Assembly (NCBI RefSeq): GCF_030247185.1 | Contig: NC_080571.1 | Location: 7,065,001-7,129,000 of the forward strand | DNA length: 64,000 bases | Reading direction: 5' to 3' | DNA from: Malaya genurostris | Lineage: Eukaryota > Arthropoda > Insecta > Diptera > Culicidae | Position numbers and translations under genes: made by a program | Part shown: positions 22,378 to 33,390 of the stretch, piece after piece | Position numbering within the stretch: the stretch's first letter is position 1 | Layout of the letters: each line of letters begins with the position of its first letter | The notes under the pieces: model-generated | Databases searched by the model: none | What the model was told of the DNA's origin: nothing | What the model saw: only the letters and a program-made list of their open reading frames with translations

Positions 22378-25233
22378 GATTTTTTTTTGTTCAAATCGAC
22401 AAACGAAACACTTTGATCTTCATTACATCCAACGCAACTGAAGATCTGAACGCATTTAAGAAATTTTTCTCTCAAAAAAATCATTCTATTATAGTCTAAC
22501 TGTGCCTACATTTCGTTTATAATTATTAATTTTCAATTACGATTCGACTTCACACCGAAAAAAAAATATCTGATTTTGACATCCTCCATCAAAATATGAC
22601 TGATATTGTAACATCTAGCAACCTCATGAATTTGTAATTAAGCGTGAGAATAATGTTCGCAAGTGTTGTTAACAAAACCATCCCAACACAGGGGTTTGGC
22701 GGTCGGCTAGGAAAAATTGCACCCTTGACGTACGATAGCAACATGTTCGAGCTGCCCACAGAGGGTTCCTAGTCAAATTTGTTCATCGTTCGGAACGGAC
22801 AATATGTTCCGCCTCGCCAACTTGCGCACTCAACCAGCAGCCGGTGTTGATTAATGGAACCGAACAGAGAGCAAACAACAATCACTTATCTCGTTTATCC
22901 GCATTATTCGTTTAGCTGTCACAATAAACAATAACGCTGACTAGCCGGGACCCGAGCCGGTCGGAGAAGTTCCATCTGTCGTACGGGGCCTTTTTCTCTT
23001 TCTCATTGGTTTCATCTTTTTGCCACCGATCGGGGCGGAAAATCTCACCCGCAAATAACGGAAACCACAGCCACCAGGAGTCTGTTCACGTACCTACATG
23101 ACGAAGAATCCCAGCGAGGCAGCATCGTATGACAGAATCCACTCCCGGCAGTCAGTTCGGTATGCAACACGAGGCATTCATAAATCCGTCTGTCCTTTCG
23201 TAAATCAAACGGTTCCAGTGGCTTGGCCAGTAGTTTGCGCTTTAGATTCAGGTCTTACCGGGAACACAGATTTCCGAAGGCAGAAACGCACTCACGTTCG
23301 TTCCTCATCAGTAAAAGAATGATAAATTTATCACCATCAGGCATAGCTGACCTGGGACCAGCCAACCTATACGGATATTCAGATCTGCGTCAGCTTTGCT
23401 TAAACTGCCAGGCTTCATGAGATAAAAGGATTCCGCCTAATCAGCATCATTTATTATCAACGAGAGATAATCGGCCGCACGTGAAGTCCTTCTGGAAAAC
23501 TTCCACGGAAGCCGGTCGTAATAGGTGCCTTCAGCCTGTAGTCTGCTTCCATACAGGAAACCACCAGCTGGGATAAAGCATTGCAGTGCGTAGCAATGGT
23601 TGTGACGGATGTTACCAGCAACCAGTAAAGCTTCCAACTACCCAACCCAGAAAGAGGAGTGGCATCATTGCTTTATTACATTCCGTTGCCTTCTGTTGTT
23701 GGGATTTCTGTAAATCTTTCCCCATTCGGCACAATATGTTCTTAATCAAAAACACATGTAGGCACCTCAAGAAAACATAACGGTTGTGTAGAGCCATACT
23801 CAGGAGTGAGGCAGCCACCACAATCTCGGATGGCATTGTATCTTGAGCACGAATCTACATGTGCTTGCCGCCGGCCAATACGGAGTCGATGGGTGCCATC
23901 GGATATGAACTAAATGAAGTCTGGATAATGGCCACTGCTTGCCAGCCGGTACCAGAGCAGTTAATCCGGACCGGTCCTGCAAGGATCATCTTCTTTTTAT
24001 CCTCAAGTGTGGCTTATCGTTCGCCACAAATGCTCGGTCGGCATTTGCTGATTTACTCATGATTAGCTTTTATGGGTTTAATTTTTTATTCGCCTTGCCG
24101 GTCAAAGCTGTTGTATTTGAGACACTGCCGAGCGGGCACTATCTGGACCGACGAGGTAACGAGTGAGGGGAGACGGTTCCGGGTGCCAAATTCATTTTAT
24201 GAACGTTTGTTGTTCATTTACTCTTGTCCAGCAAGAAAAAAGTTCATATGAGAACTCGTCATTTCGTTCCTTTCCTTTCCTTTCCCATCACTGAGAGTTT
24301 CATGGCCACGAGTTTCAAAATATAAGCTACATGGAATATAGTGTGATGAAGTTTATTGTGTTACACGCAAAAATGTCTGACCGTTTTAAGGCTCCTAAAC
24401 GACTTACCAATAAAAATGTTCCAGGCCCAAGAAGTATGTACTTTAGATTCTAGATTCTTTTCAAACGAATTTTTTTTCTGATTGTTAGGTTTTTTGCGAC
24501 CAAACATCACCGTCGACATTTTTCACCTCTTTAAAAAGATTCACCTACTTGCTCACAAACTGTTTCGACTTTTGCATGTGTTTCACCGCAGCAGCTTGGG
24601 TCATTTTGGGACCTTTCAGGTGCGAGCACAAAAGAAACCGCTTCTGGAAAAATGCTGAGATCGAATTCTGAACAATAGTCAGCTGAATTATTCTCGCATT
24701 GTATGAAGGGCACTACTGCCCTCTGTGTTAAAAAAACACATTATTCCACTTTACCGCCTCCAGGTTTTCACTGGTTTAACATGGCCAAATATCATTGAGC
24801 TTCGTGATATGCTGGTCAGTGCAGTAAAACTTCATTCAATTCAATTGAAACTGAATGTGGAACACATTGACGATCTCTCTAATGCAGTAAACTTCACTCT
24901 CTGACACACACAATGTTTGCTGACGGCCCGAACGGGCAGCATTCAGTTCATCACACGTTTCTCTTCAATCGAGGCTCAGTTTAAACACCGTCAGTTGATC
25001 TCTTGAAGTAACAAAATATCTCTTTCAATAGTGTGAGAGCGGCCTTCAAATGAGGTTCATGTAAACATTCGAATTGGTTCAAGATAATAGATGAAAGACA
25101 AACTAGATAGCTGAAATATTAATCACAAAATACAAATAAATTAATTGTTTCCTCGTTCAGTTTTCATTTTTAATACTTTACTCCATTTTTAATTCTATTC
25201 GTTCGAACTTGCTTACTACCAAGAGCGAAGGCA
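22378..25233. other. Mostly unique stretch, no gene recognised
   Basis: Sequence at 22680-24200 is more GC-balanced and apparently single-copy, unlike the surrounding repeats. It resembles intron or intergenic sequence of a host gene. Many 60-75 codon frames overlap on both strands, and none has a recognisable domain. Confidence 0.4.
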
Positions 25234-25359
25234 ATGAAAGAGCTACACTACTTGGCACTCGAAGCTGAGCAAGCAAAACTTCAAATGACTAGGTACGATT
25301 ATCCAACTGACGATGAATTCCGGGAGCTTCACTTGAAAATGGCAGCAAAAGTCAAATGA
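25234..25359 (+). CDS. Small ORF of 41 codons, transposon-associated, unknown
   Basis: The frame MKELHYLALEAEQAKLQMTR continues through a charged YPTDDEFRELHLKMAAKVK ending. It has a coding-like composition and predicts an amphipathic helix. It lies 68 bp upstream of a DDE_4-type transposase fragment on the same strand, so it may be another piece of the same element's protein. I do not recognise a family, and the ATG is simply the first in frame. Confidence 0.35.
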   Translation: MKELHYLALEAEQAKLQMTRYDYPTDDEFRELHLKMAAKVK

Positions 25360-25427
25360 ATTAGTAGGGGTATGCTGACGGTTAGCGGCCATAAATTTCA
25401 TTTTCATCTTATATTATTCGATCGAAA

Positions 25428-25688
25428 ATGAAATTTTACAGCACTGATGCTGGTGTCAATGAGAAAGCTTTAGTCGTATTTTTGTTCAAATTGCGAACGG
25501 GAAGTTCTAATAAGGTAACATCATCAATCTTTGGATTAATACGAGAGCTGCAAGTATCGGAATATAGTAGCTCAAGAATAGAAGCTTTTGAGAAGGAAGC
25601 TCTGCTAAGCAATTTTGGATTTAAAGCTTTATCACGAGATGACCTAATTAAGACACACAGATCACAAAAAAGCTATTCGGACCCGTAA
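25428..25688 (+). pseudogene. DDE_4 (PIF/Harbinger-like) transposase N-terminal fragment
   Basis: The 86-codon frame contains LVVFLFKLRTGSSNKVTSSIFGL and then GFKALSRDDLIKTHRS. This matches the helix-turn-helix region before the catalytic domain in DDE_4 transposases (PIF/Harbinger and ISL2EU-like families), where a KLRxGxSN...FG block is followed by FxxxSRDDxIxxHT. The catalytic DDE part is absent: the frame ends shortly after and the next repeat starts at 25821. A functional protein is not expected. Assignment rests on my memory of the motif layout. Confidence 0.55.
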
Positions 25689-25820
25689 TAAGTTGTATTT
25701 CATTTTTCAAAGATTAAAAGTGCTATATCGAGTACACTCCAAATTCGACTGGATATTTGGGAATCCAGCGCCGTTGCTGTGAATGCGCTATTGACAATAG
25801 AACTGTTGGTTGCTGTTCAC

Positions 25821-26527
25821 TAGGGTGGACAAAAAATTGATATCAGCTCCACCAAACTTTTCGTGTTCCTTTTGAGTCCCATAAGCATCATGCAAAATCT
25901 TAGCTCAATCGGAGAAACTATATTTTCGCGCCCACGGTTTAAAGTTTAGAAGATATAGAGGGTACAATTTTATGCAAACAAAAACACAATTTACACTTTG
26001 ACTTTTTGTGTCTTTACTGTAAGGTTTGGAGCATATTATACTCTGCTGAGTAACTGTCGTGAAGACATCAAACAAATCGGATCAACTGTTATAGCACATT
26101 AAAGGGAAGTCACATCATATTACTTTCACTAGCAACAGTGGTGCTAGATATATTAAGAAATGAGCCATTGTTCAGACCTTGTGTCGGTTTTTCTTTAATA
26201 ACTTTTTCTACAAATGTCAGATTGTTTTGCGGTCTTCTAAAGTTTTCTTCCTCGGTAAATTTCCTACCAAAATATAATATCTAATGTTGATGATTTGATG
26301 ATTTTTAGAGTTCATAGGTTGATCTCCAGCCGATTTTTTTGTTAAAAGTGAATTTCTCCATACTAAATCCCATACAAACTTTAAACCGTGGGCGCGAAAA
26401 TATAGTTTTTACGATCGAGCTAAAATTTTGCATGGTGCTTTAGGGACCCAAAAGAAAAACGAAAAGTTTGGTGGAGCGAGAAAATAAACATTTTCATCTT
26501 TTTCCCATACAACCTTGTCCCATCCTA
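25821..26527. mobile_element. hAT-like foldback element with 8 bp target duplication
   Basis: CTGTTCAC lies immediately on both sides (25813-25820 and 26528-26535). Ends are TAGGGTGGACA and TTGTCCCATCCTA. About 150 bp of inverted repeat follows, including CTCCACCAAACTTTTCGT near 25850 with its complement near 26463-26480, and a GCGCCCACGGTTTAAAGTTT block at 25930-25949 with its complement near 26374-26393. Eight-base duplications and TAGGG ends fit hAT. The 707 bp hold no transposase. Confidence 0.85.
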
Positions 26528-26535
26528 CTGTTCAC

Positions 26536-27388
26536 ACGTGGCCGCCATTATTTACTACTTAACATCTCATTCTCGGTTTTTATCCAGAATAGTGAGACTG
26601 GCGGAAATATTGTTGGAAATGGTTAAATCAGAACAGCTACCAACGAGTGTCAATAAAAAAAAGTGACAATGATAAGTCTATAGAATAAACGAAAATAATT
26701 AGAGATGAAATGTGTGCTTTCAAATTGCAATGTATTTTTATAACATTTTTCATCACATTTCCTATTTCAATGAAATATACAGTCAATAATTCTAAGTAAT
26801 CGATTCCAACCTTCATCAATGGCCACTTCTGTTTGACACCAATATAAAAAAGTAAAATTCAATTCGCTGTTGTTTTAATTCGATATGCATTTAGTGAAAT
26901 GTACAGAGTTGGTAAAAAGGAAACCGCGTTGTACGAGACCCCACAGTGCAAAAAAAAGATTTTACCATTTCATGAAACACTATCGAATTATCGAATTATA
27001 TACAGTCACTTTTGAAACTGTAACGAAATTTTCATTCTTTCTTTCATTATTCTTTCATTACATCCATCAGCAACACGTGAAAAACTGACACCCGCTCGAG
27101 TTCTTGACTGCCGTAACCGAATTTCATACGTGTGATACTCGCGATGTTCATATATTACTACCATTCATATTTGACCCACATACCAGTAAGTTCTTGCTTT
27201 GTAACTTTCTCGGTTGTACCCGAAGCATGATCGTGTATGTATTTGCAAAGGTTGAAACTTATTTCCTCCTTTGCGTTTCTTTTGATTTCTAAGCCCTGCG
27301 CTTGAGTTGCATAAACTACTAGAACAAAACACCATGCGTTTCCTTCTAATAGAACTTGAAGGGGACGCATGGTCGACTGTTATTTATA
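26536..27388. other. No gene recognised
   Basis: This stretch is AT-rich and unique. Frames of 60-70 codons on both strands lack any motif I know. Confidence 0.4.
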
Positions 27389-27581
27389 CCTTATGATCAA
27401 AAAAGAACCGGGATTTTCATTTTAAAATTCGCGCGCGTGTCCAATCGGTAAACTTTTATTCTCTCAACGTTGGCAACACTTTTATACACTTTCTATCAAA
27501 TTTTGACGCATATCGTACGATTAGTTTTTGTTTGGCGTCTATACAAAGAAGTTGAAAAATTTTCGTGTGGCGATTTTTATA

Positions 27582-28257
27582 ATGGATAAAAATTTAGAAC
27601 AACGTGCGTGCATCAAATTTTGTGTTGCAAATGGATTTAAGTGTTCCAAAACGTTGAAAATGTTAGAAAAGGCCTTTGGTGAATCGTGTCTAGGAAAAAC
27701 ACAGGCATACGAGTGGTATAAACGCTTCAAAGGTGGTCGTACAAGCTTGGATCATGATGAGATCCCTGGCCGCCCAACAACATCTGTTACTGAAGAAAAC
27801 ATTGAATCGGCGAAGCAAATCGTGTTTCAAAATCGTTCTGTACCGATTAGAGAGATTGCTGTGTTAATGGGCATCTCTTATGGATCAGCCGAACACATTT
27901 TAACTGATGTTTTGGGTTTGAAACGCGTCGCTTCTCGGCTGGTGCCAAAAAAGCTGAATTTCATCCAAAAACGGTGTTGGTTGTGTCGCAGTTTTTGGCC
28001 AAAAACTCAACCAATATCATCAACCAAGCACCGTACTCTCCAGATATGTGTGACTATTTCCTCTTCCCCAGACTCAAATTGCCATTATAAGGAACGCGTT
28101 TTGAGACCATTGGGACCACAAAAGAGAATTCGCTGCGTGAACTAAAGGCCATACCTCCGGCAGCCTATAAAACTTGTATGGAAAATTGGATCAAGCTATG
28201 GCATGCATGTATTGCCGCAAGAGGAGAGTACTTTGAAGGCGATAATAAAGAAATTTA
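27582..28257 (+). pseudogene. mariner transposase, internally deleted and frameshifted
   Basis: From the ATG at 27582 the N-terminal two-HTH region is open (YEWYKRFKGGR, then REIAVLMGISYGSAEHIL). After KKLNFIQK (~27968) it jumps, as in copy 1, to the last part of the catalytic domain: PYSPDM (~28038) and CDYFLFPRLKLPL in another frame. The C-terminus then reads WHACIAARGEYFEGDNKEIY and ends at a TAA near 28259. Two of the three catalytic Asp residues are lost. Relative to copy 1 the APC segment after PDM is altered. It is a non-autonomous copy that could only be moved in trans. Confidence 0.85.
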
Positions 28258-28280
28258 TTAAAAATTGGAAATTTGCGTTT

Positions 28281-28402
28281 TGCCTTTCTCATATAGAAAG
28301 GTTATGCAATCACTGTGAAAACCGACTTTTGAACCGAGGCCCGGAGGGCCGAGTGTCATATACCATTCGACTCAGTTCGTCGAGTACGCAAAATGTCTGT
28401 GT

Positions 28403-28471
<69 letters not shown>

Positions 28472-29169
28472 TGTGTATGTGCGTATGTGTGTATGTAACG
28501 TTTTTTTGCACTAACTTTTCTCGGAGATGGCTGAACCGATTTTCACAAACTTAGATTCAAATGAAAGGTCTTGTGGTCCTATACAAAATTCCTGAATATT
28601 ATTTGGATCCGACTTCCGGTTCCGGAATTATGGGGTAAAATGTGCAAAAAATAGTGAAAATAAGTGCACTAACTTTTCTTAGAGATGGCTGATGAAACCG
28701 ATTTTCACAAAATTAGGTTCAAATGAAAGGTCTTGAAGTCCCATACAAAATTCCTGAATATTATTTGGATCCGACTTCCAGTTCGGGTGTTATGGGGTAA
28801 AATGTGCAAAAAAAGAAAATATGTGTTCTAACTTTTCTCATAGATGGCGCGACCGTTTTTCACAAACTTAGATTCAAATGAAAGGTCCTGTGGTCCCATA
28901 CGTAATTCCTGAATTTCATGCGGATCCGACTTCCGGATCCAGAAATATAGGGTAAAGTGGGTTAAAAATTGTATACCATCACTGAAAATGGGGAAAAACC
29001 TTAAAAAATTCTCTAAATTGACCTCAAATCTTTTCCAATTGATAGTTTTTATCAGTGGACGGTCAAACAAACCGATTTCGGTTATTCTTCCAAGAATCGC
29101 AGTATTATATATGATAGTATGATTGATATGAGAAAGGCATCATTACACTACTAGGTGGATTAAAACAGG
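28281..29169 (+). repeat. R1 modular repeat, best copy
   Basis: The order of parts is as follows. The head is GCCTTTCTCATATAGAAAGG, a GAGGCCCGGAGGGCC stretch, then CATATACCATTCGACTCAGT and an AATGTCTGTGTGTG run into (TG)n. Three ~155 bp modules follow (starting about 28510, 28668 and 28825). Each contains 'gagatggctgaaccgatttt', 'cttagattcaaatgaaaggt' and a 'gatccgacttccggttccgg' core. The tail is ATATGAGAAAGGCATCATTA, CACTACTAGGTGGATTAAAACAG. Only GCCTTTCTCATAT is inverted at the two ends. No coding capacity was seen. It interrupts the mariner. Confidence 0.85.
28399..28497 (+). repeat. (TG)n microsatellite in R1
   Basis: A near-pure TG dinucleotide run with TATG interruptions, placed at the fixed head-to-module junction of R1. 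Confidence 0.95.
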
Positions 29170-29247
29170 TTTTTTTATAAAATTCCGGTTTTTTTTATCC
29201 TAAGGTATTTTAGAAAAAAATCAAATATTGTGGTCGTCCACATTTTT

Positions 29248-30153
29248 GCCTTTCTCATATAGAAAGGTTATGCAATCACTTGAAAAATCGACTAGTGAAA
29301 ATTGCCGGGAGGGCCAAGTGTCATATACCATTCGACTCAGTTCATCGAGCTGAGCAATGTCTGTGTGTGTGTGTGTCAAATAATCTCACTAGGTTTTCTC
29401 GGAGATGGCTGAACCGATTTTGACAAACTTAGATTCAAATGAAATCCGACTTCCGGTTTCGGAGTTATAGGGTAAAGTGTGTTACATATTGTACACCGTC
29501 ACTTAAACCGGCGAAACAAAAAACGTAAAAAATTTTCTTAACTGGTCTCAAAACTACACAAATCGATAGTCATTATCAGTAGGCAACTAAACAAACCGAT
29601 TCCGGCTATCCTGGTTCCCGGTATCCGGTTCCGGAAGTACCGGAAATAGTGGTCATATATACTAAAATGGATCTCACTCACTTTTCTCAGCGATGGTTTG
29701 ACCGATTTCCACAAACTTAGATTCAAATGAAAGGTCTTCCGGTCCCATACGGAATTCCTGAATTTTATCCGGATCCGACTTCCGGTTCTCGAATTATAGG
29801 GTAAAGTGTGCTCAATATTGTACACCGTCACTTAAAATATATTCGGATGCAACAAACATTTAAATCGTAATTTAGAGTGCGTACTAGTATAGTTTGTGTG
29901 TCATGTTAATTGGTGGCCGTACGAACCGGTTCTCGGGTTCCGGTGCCGGAAGTGCATATAATAGTGAACCCACTTTGTTTTCTTAAGGATGACCTACGCA
30001 ATCAAAGCACTGTTTTATTCTGTATGTTATACTAGTTAATGCACAAACAATCTCTTGGTTTCTTTCAAAAATCGAAGAAAAAATTTTTGAATAGAATACC
30101 ACAATATTATACATGAGAAAGTCATCATTGCACCACTAGGTGGATTAAAACAG
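29248..30153 (+). repeat. R1 modular repeat
   Basis: Head GCCTTTCTCATATAGAAAGG at 29248, a short TG run (~29360), and modules with 'ccgacttccggtt' cores near 29448, 29600 and 29777. The tail is ATGAGAAAGTCATCATTGCA and CCACTAGGTGGATTAAAACAG (~30133-30153). It lies less than 50 bp downstream of the mariner at 27389-29205. Confidence 0.8.
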
Positions 30154-30974
30154 ATTTTTAAAAGTATGAAAACATACCACTTCAACATGTTAAAAAAAAT
30201 TTATTTATCACTAAAAATCCTAAAAAGTGGTGCAAAAATTGGAGGAGGGAAAAAATATGTTTCAAAATTTTCAAGTATATTTGAATAGAAGAAATACATC
30301 TTCAAAAATTTGAAAAAAATTGTAAACCTTCCCCATAATGCCTTAAACATACCTGATTTTACAAATTTTTCGGAGGAGCGTTTTCTTAAAAAATCAAATA
30401 AAATTAAAATCAATAGAACCACCCTAACTCCGTCAATATGGCAGTTATAGGGTTGAAATTTTGAGAAAACTGTTCCCAGTCTATGACCTTTCGAATGTGG
30501 TATAACAATATGAATTTTCTTTGGGGACAGATATCACATGCTCATCCTGCTATAGCTTTTTAAGGAAGACGAATTTTTCAGTTATTTTATATTCCAGCAT
30601 TCAGAATGTTATAATATCAAAAGTTTTTCTCTTATCTGATTTTGATGTAGTTTATTCAACAGTATTTTATTTGAAAATGGAACTATATGAATATAGATAT
30701 GAAGGTAAAATTTGTTATTATATTTTTTCTTTGTTTGCTATTTACATCTACCCGAGTATGCAAAAAATCGCCAACGCGAGCTTTATTATTCCATAATAAT
30801 CAATTTAGAATAACATTGCTAAAAATGTCAAATCTGTATCAAGAGCAGTACTTTTCTATGTGCTGTTTGATATTCATAATCTGTTTTCTATATCTTCTTC
30901 TATGAAATGTTTTTATAAATAAGTGGTAAAAGTCGTTAATAAAACAAACTAACAAACTAATGCAATTTTTAAAC
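30154..30974. other. AT-rich, no gene recognised
   Basis: No motif or repeat end identified. Short open frames only. Confidence 0.4.
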
Positions 30975-31372
30975 CTTTAATTGGAATCCACGTTTGTAAA
31001 AATCTGTTCAGCCAGCTATGAAAACATATTTTTCCATATGTTTGCACGTAAGACCGTAACACCTAATCTAAAATTGTGAAATCGGTTCAACCATCTTCGA
31101 AAAAACTAAGTGATGCATATCTCATCAAGTTTCCGGACCTTCTAATTCCGGAACCAAACGTTTGATCTATATAATATGTTATAGAAGACTATGAGACCAT
31201 AAGATCTTTCATTTGAATCTAAGTTTAGAAAAATTGATTCAGCAATCTCCGAGAAAATTGATTGAATATTTTAGACACAACGAACTGAGATAAGTGGTAT
31301 ATGACACTTTGCCATCCGTGATTCCGTTGAGGGGTCCATTTTCACAGTATTTGCATAGCTATTCTATATGAG
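30975..31372 (-). repeat. R1 fragment, shortened
   Basis: It contains two module traces ('cttcgaaaaaactaagtga', 'ccggaccttctaattccgg' around 31100-31160) and an incomplete head ('gatataagtggtatatgacac' type). It ends CTATTCTATATGAGAAAG. Confidence 0.6.
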
Positions 31373-31432
31373 AAAGACGGAAAGATAATAGGAATTAAGA
31401 TTAAAAAAAATCATTTCAGGGAATCAGTCATA

Positions 31433-32784
31433 CACCAAAACCTCCGTTTACGTAAACTTTTTTACGTTACCTCTTTTTACGTAACTCTTTTTACGAACAA
31501 AATCCCAAATAACGTAATCTTTTTTTACGAACAAAATCCCAAATAACGTTAACTTTTTTTACGAACCTACTTCGTAAAAAGAGGTTTTTGCATACAATGA
31601 AAATCATTTCCCGCTCATTTATATTCCATGGAAATTACTACAATATGTATATTTTCGGAATGGGTTTGATGAGTATATGTCGGAAAAGGATGTTTGAGGA
31701 GATTCAAAATTCCAAGATGATGACTTCCAGTTTATTGATATTCCTTGAAAACCCTTATAATATGGGTATTTTTAGAACGGGTTTGATGAGTAGATGTCGG
31801 AAAACGATGTTTGAGGTGGTTTTAAATTTCAAGATGGTGACTTCCGGTTTATTGATATTTCTTGAAAACTCTTATAATATGAAAATTTTTGGAACGGGTT
31901 TGATGCGTAGATGTCGGAAAACGATGTTTGAGGTGATTCAAAACTCCAAGATGGCGACTTCCGGTTTATTGATATTCCTTGAAAACCCTTATAATATGGG
32001 TATTTTTGGAACGGGTTCGATGAGTAGATGTCAAATAATGATGTTTGAGGTGGTTCTGAATTCAAATATGGCGACTTCCGGTTTATTGATATTCCTTGAA
32101 AACTCTTATAATATGAGTATTTTTGAAACTGGTTTGATGAGTAGATGTCGGAAAACGATGCTTGAGGTGGTCCTGAATTCCAAGATGACATAGCCATCTG
32201 CTCTAGTCTTTTATATCCAGAATTTCACTTCATTATGGTACATCATTATGGTACTGAAACTGATTTGTCTGGTATTTTAATCTTTTTTTTACTTGATTCG
32301 GCTATAATTCAAATATCCCGCAGATATTAGGCTACTGCTCCAAAAATGTTAGTTTTTACTAATGAAAACCGTTCGGAAAATATGCAAATTGTGAAAGTAT
32401 TCAAGTAATTCGAGAAATATCGACACAAATTGTAACGGTTTTCCAGGAACAACCGAAAGCCACCGTTTTGGATTTCAGAACGACCTCAAACATCGTGCTC
32501 CGACATCTACTCATCAAACCAGTTCCAAAAATATCCATATTATAAGGGTTTTCAAGGAATATCAATAAACCGGAAGTCGCCATCTTGGAAATTGATGCGA
32601 CCTAAAACACCCAGAACAACTAATAATTTTTGTTTCATAGTTATCATTATATTATACATATTCAATAATATACATACATAATGAAAACTTTTTTTACGTT
32701 GAAAATTCCAAATAACGTAAACTTTTTTTACGTCATAACTTAATTTACGAAGTCCCGATTATTACGTAAATGGAGGTTTGGGTG
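31433..32784. mobile_element. pogo/Tigger-like TIR element
   Basis: CACCAAAACCTCCGTTTACG on the left and its near-complement ending GGAGGTTTGGGTG on the right are each bordered by TA (31431-31432 and 32785-32786), as expected for Tc1/mariner/pogo. Subterminal regions repeat TTTTTTTACGAAC/ACGTAA words. The interior is a tandem array (31588-32190) plus one inverted unit (about 32463-32590). There is no transposase. Placement in pogo/Tigger rests on the CC-TTTACG style ends and the TA duplication. Confidence 0.75.
31588..32190 (+). repeat. ~120 bp tandem array, five units
   Basis: Units contain 'gacttccggtttattgatat', 'ccttgaaaacccttataatatg' and 'gggtttgatgagtagatgtcgg' and repeat at roughly 31610, 31720, 31840, 31960 and 32080. 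The array leaves an accidental 201-codon frame open. A sixth unit lies inverted at ~32463-32590. Confidence 0.9.
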
Positions 32785-33059
32785 TATTTGCATTGCTGCA
32801 GCTATAGTGAAAAAAAAATTGTCCGCCTGAGAAAGCAATTACCGAAATCGTTTTCCGAAATCTGCAGACGAAGAATTAAAATTATGGTTGTAGCAGCAAG
32901 CTCAAGTGCGAGAGTTCTAGATCAAAACGGTAAATGAGATATTGAAAAGAAATGTATTGTGAAGTCATTCAACGATCCGTTTTCCAAAAACGAATACTTT
33001 TCCAATAAAAATAAATTTGTCAAGCAGAATCAAATTTCGTTCCATTGGAGTTCCAATTT

Positions 33060-33390
33060 AAATTTCATTTTATGTTAGACTGTTTTCTCTTCCATGAGTT
33101 CAACCAATAGCCAGCTATCTTATATTAAATAAAAGTGATGAACTGATACAAACAAACCTGAAATAGTTATAAGATCATGTACAAAATAAATGTATTTTAT
33201 TTAATGTAATTCATAATAGCAACTCGCTTGATAAAAACAGTGTTTAGATTAAGTAATGAATACAAACATACTAATATGATATTCGAAATGTATTAGGTTT
33301 AAAGTACTATATATTGTGGATACCACGGCGAAGAAAAACTTATGTATATTGCCTATGAAATAAACGTATTTATGAAAAAAAAATCAAATT
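33060..33390 (+). mobile_element. LINE 3' UTR with poly(A)
   Basis: The block 'ccatgagttcaaccaatag' (~33096) and 'gatacaaacaaacctgaaatag' (~33145) match 18550-18625. The end is AATAAACG...ATGAAAAAAAAATC at about 33360-33390, fitting a 5'-truncated non-LTR insertion. Confidence 0.65.

Larger units (their letters stand above)
27389..29205 (+). mobile_element. Deleted mariner, copy 2, split by R1
   Basis: The left end CCTTATGATCAAAAAAGAAC (27389) follows a TA at 27387-27388. The right end is ...TTTTTTTTATCCTAAGG to 29205, then TA. The transposase remnant matches copy 1 and shares its internal deletion. Between GCGTTTT (~28280) and TTTTTTTATAAAATTCCGG (~29170) an R1 repeat of ~890 bp is inserted. 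Without it the element is about 930 bp, close to copy 1. Confidence 0.88.
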
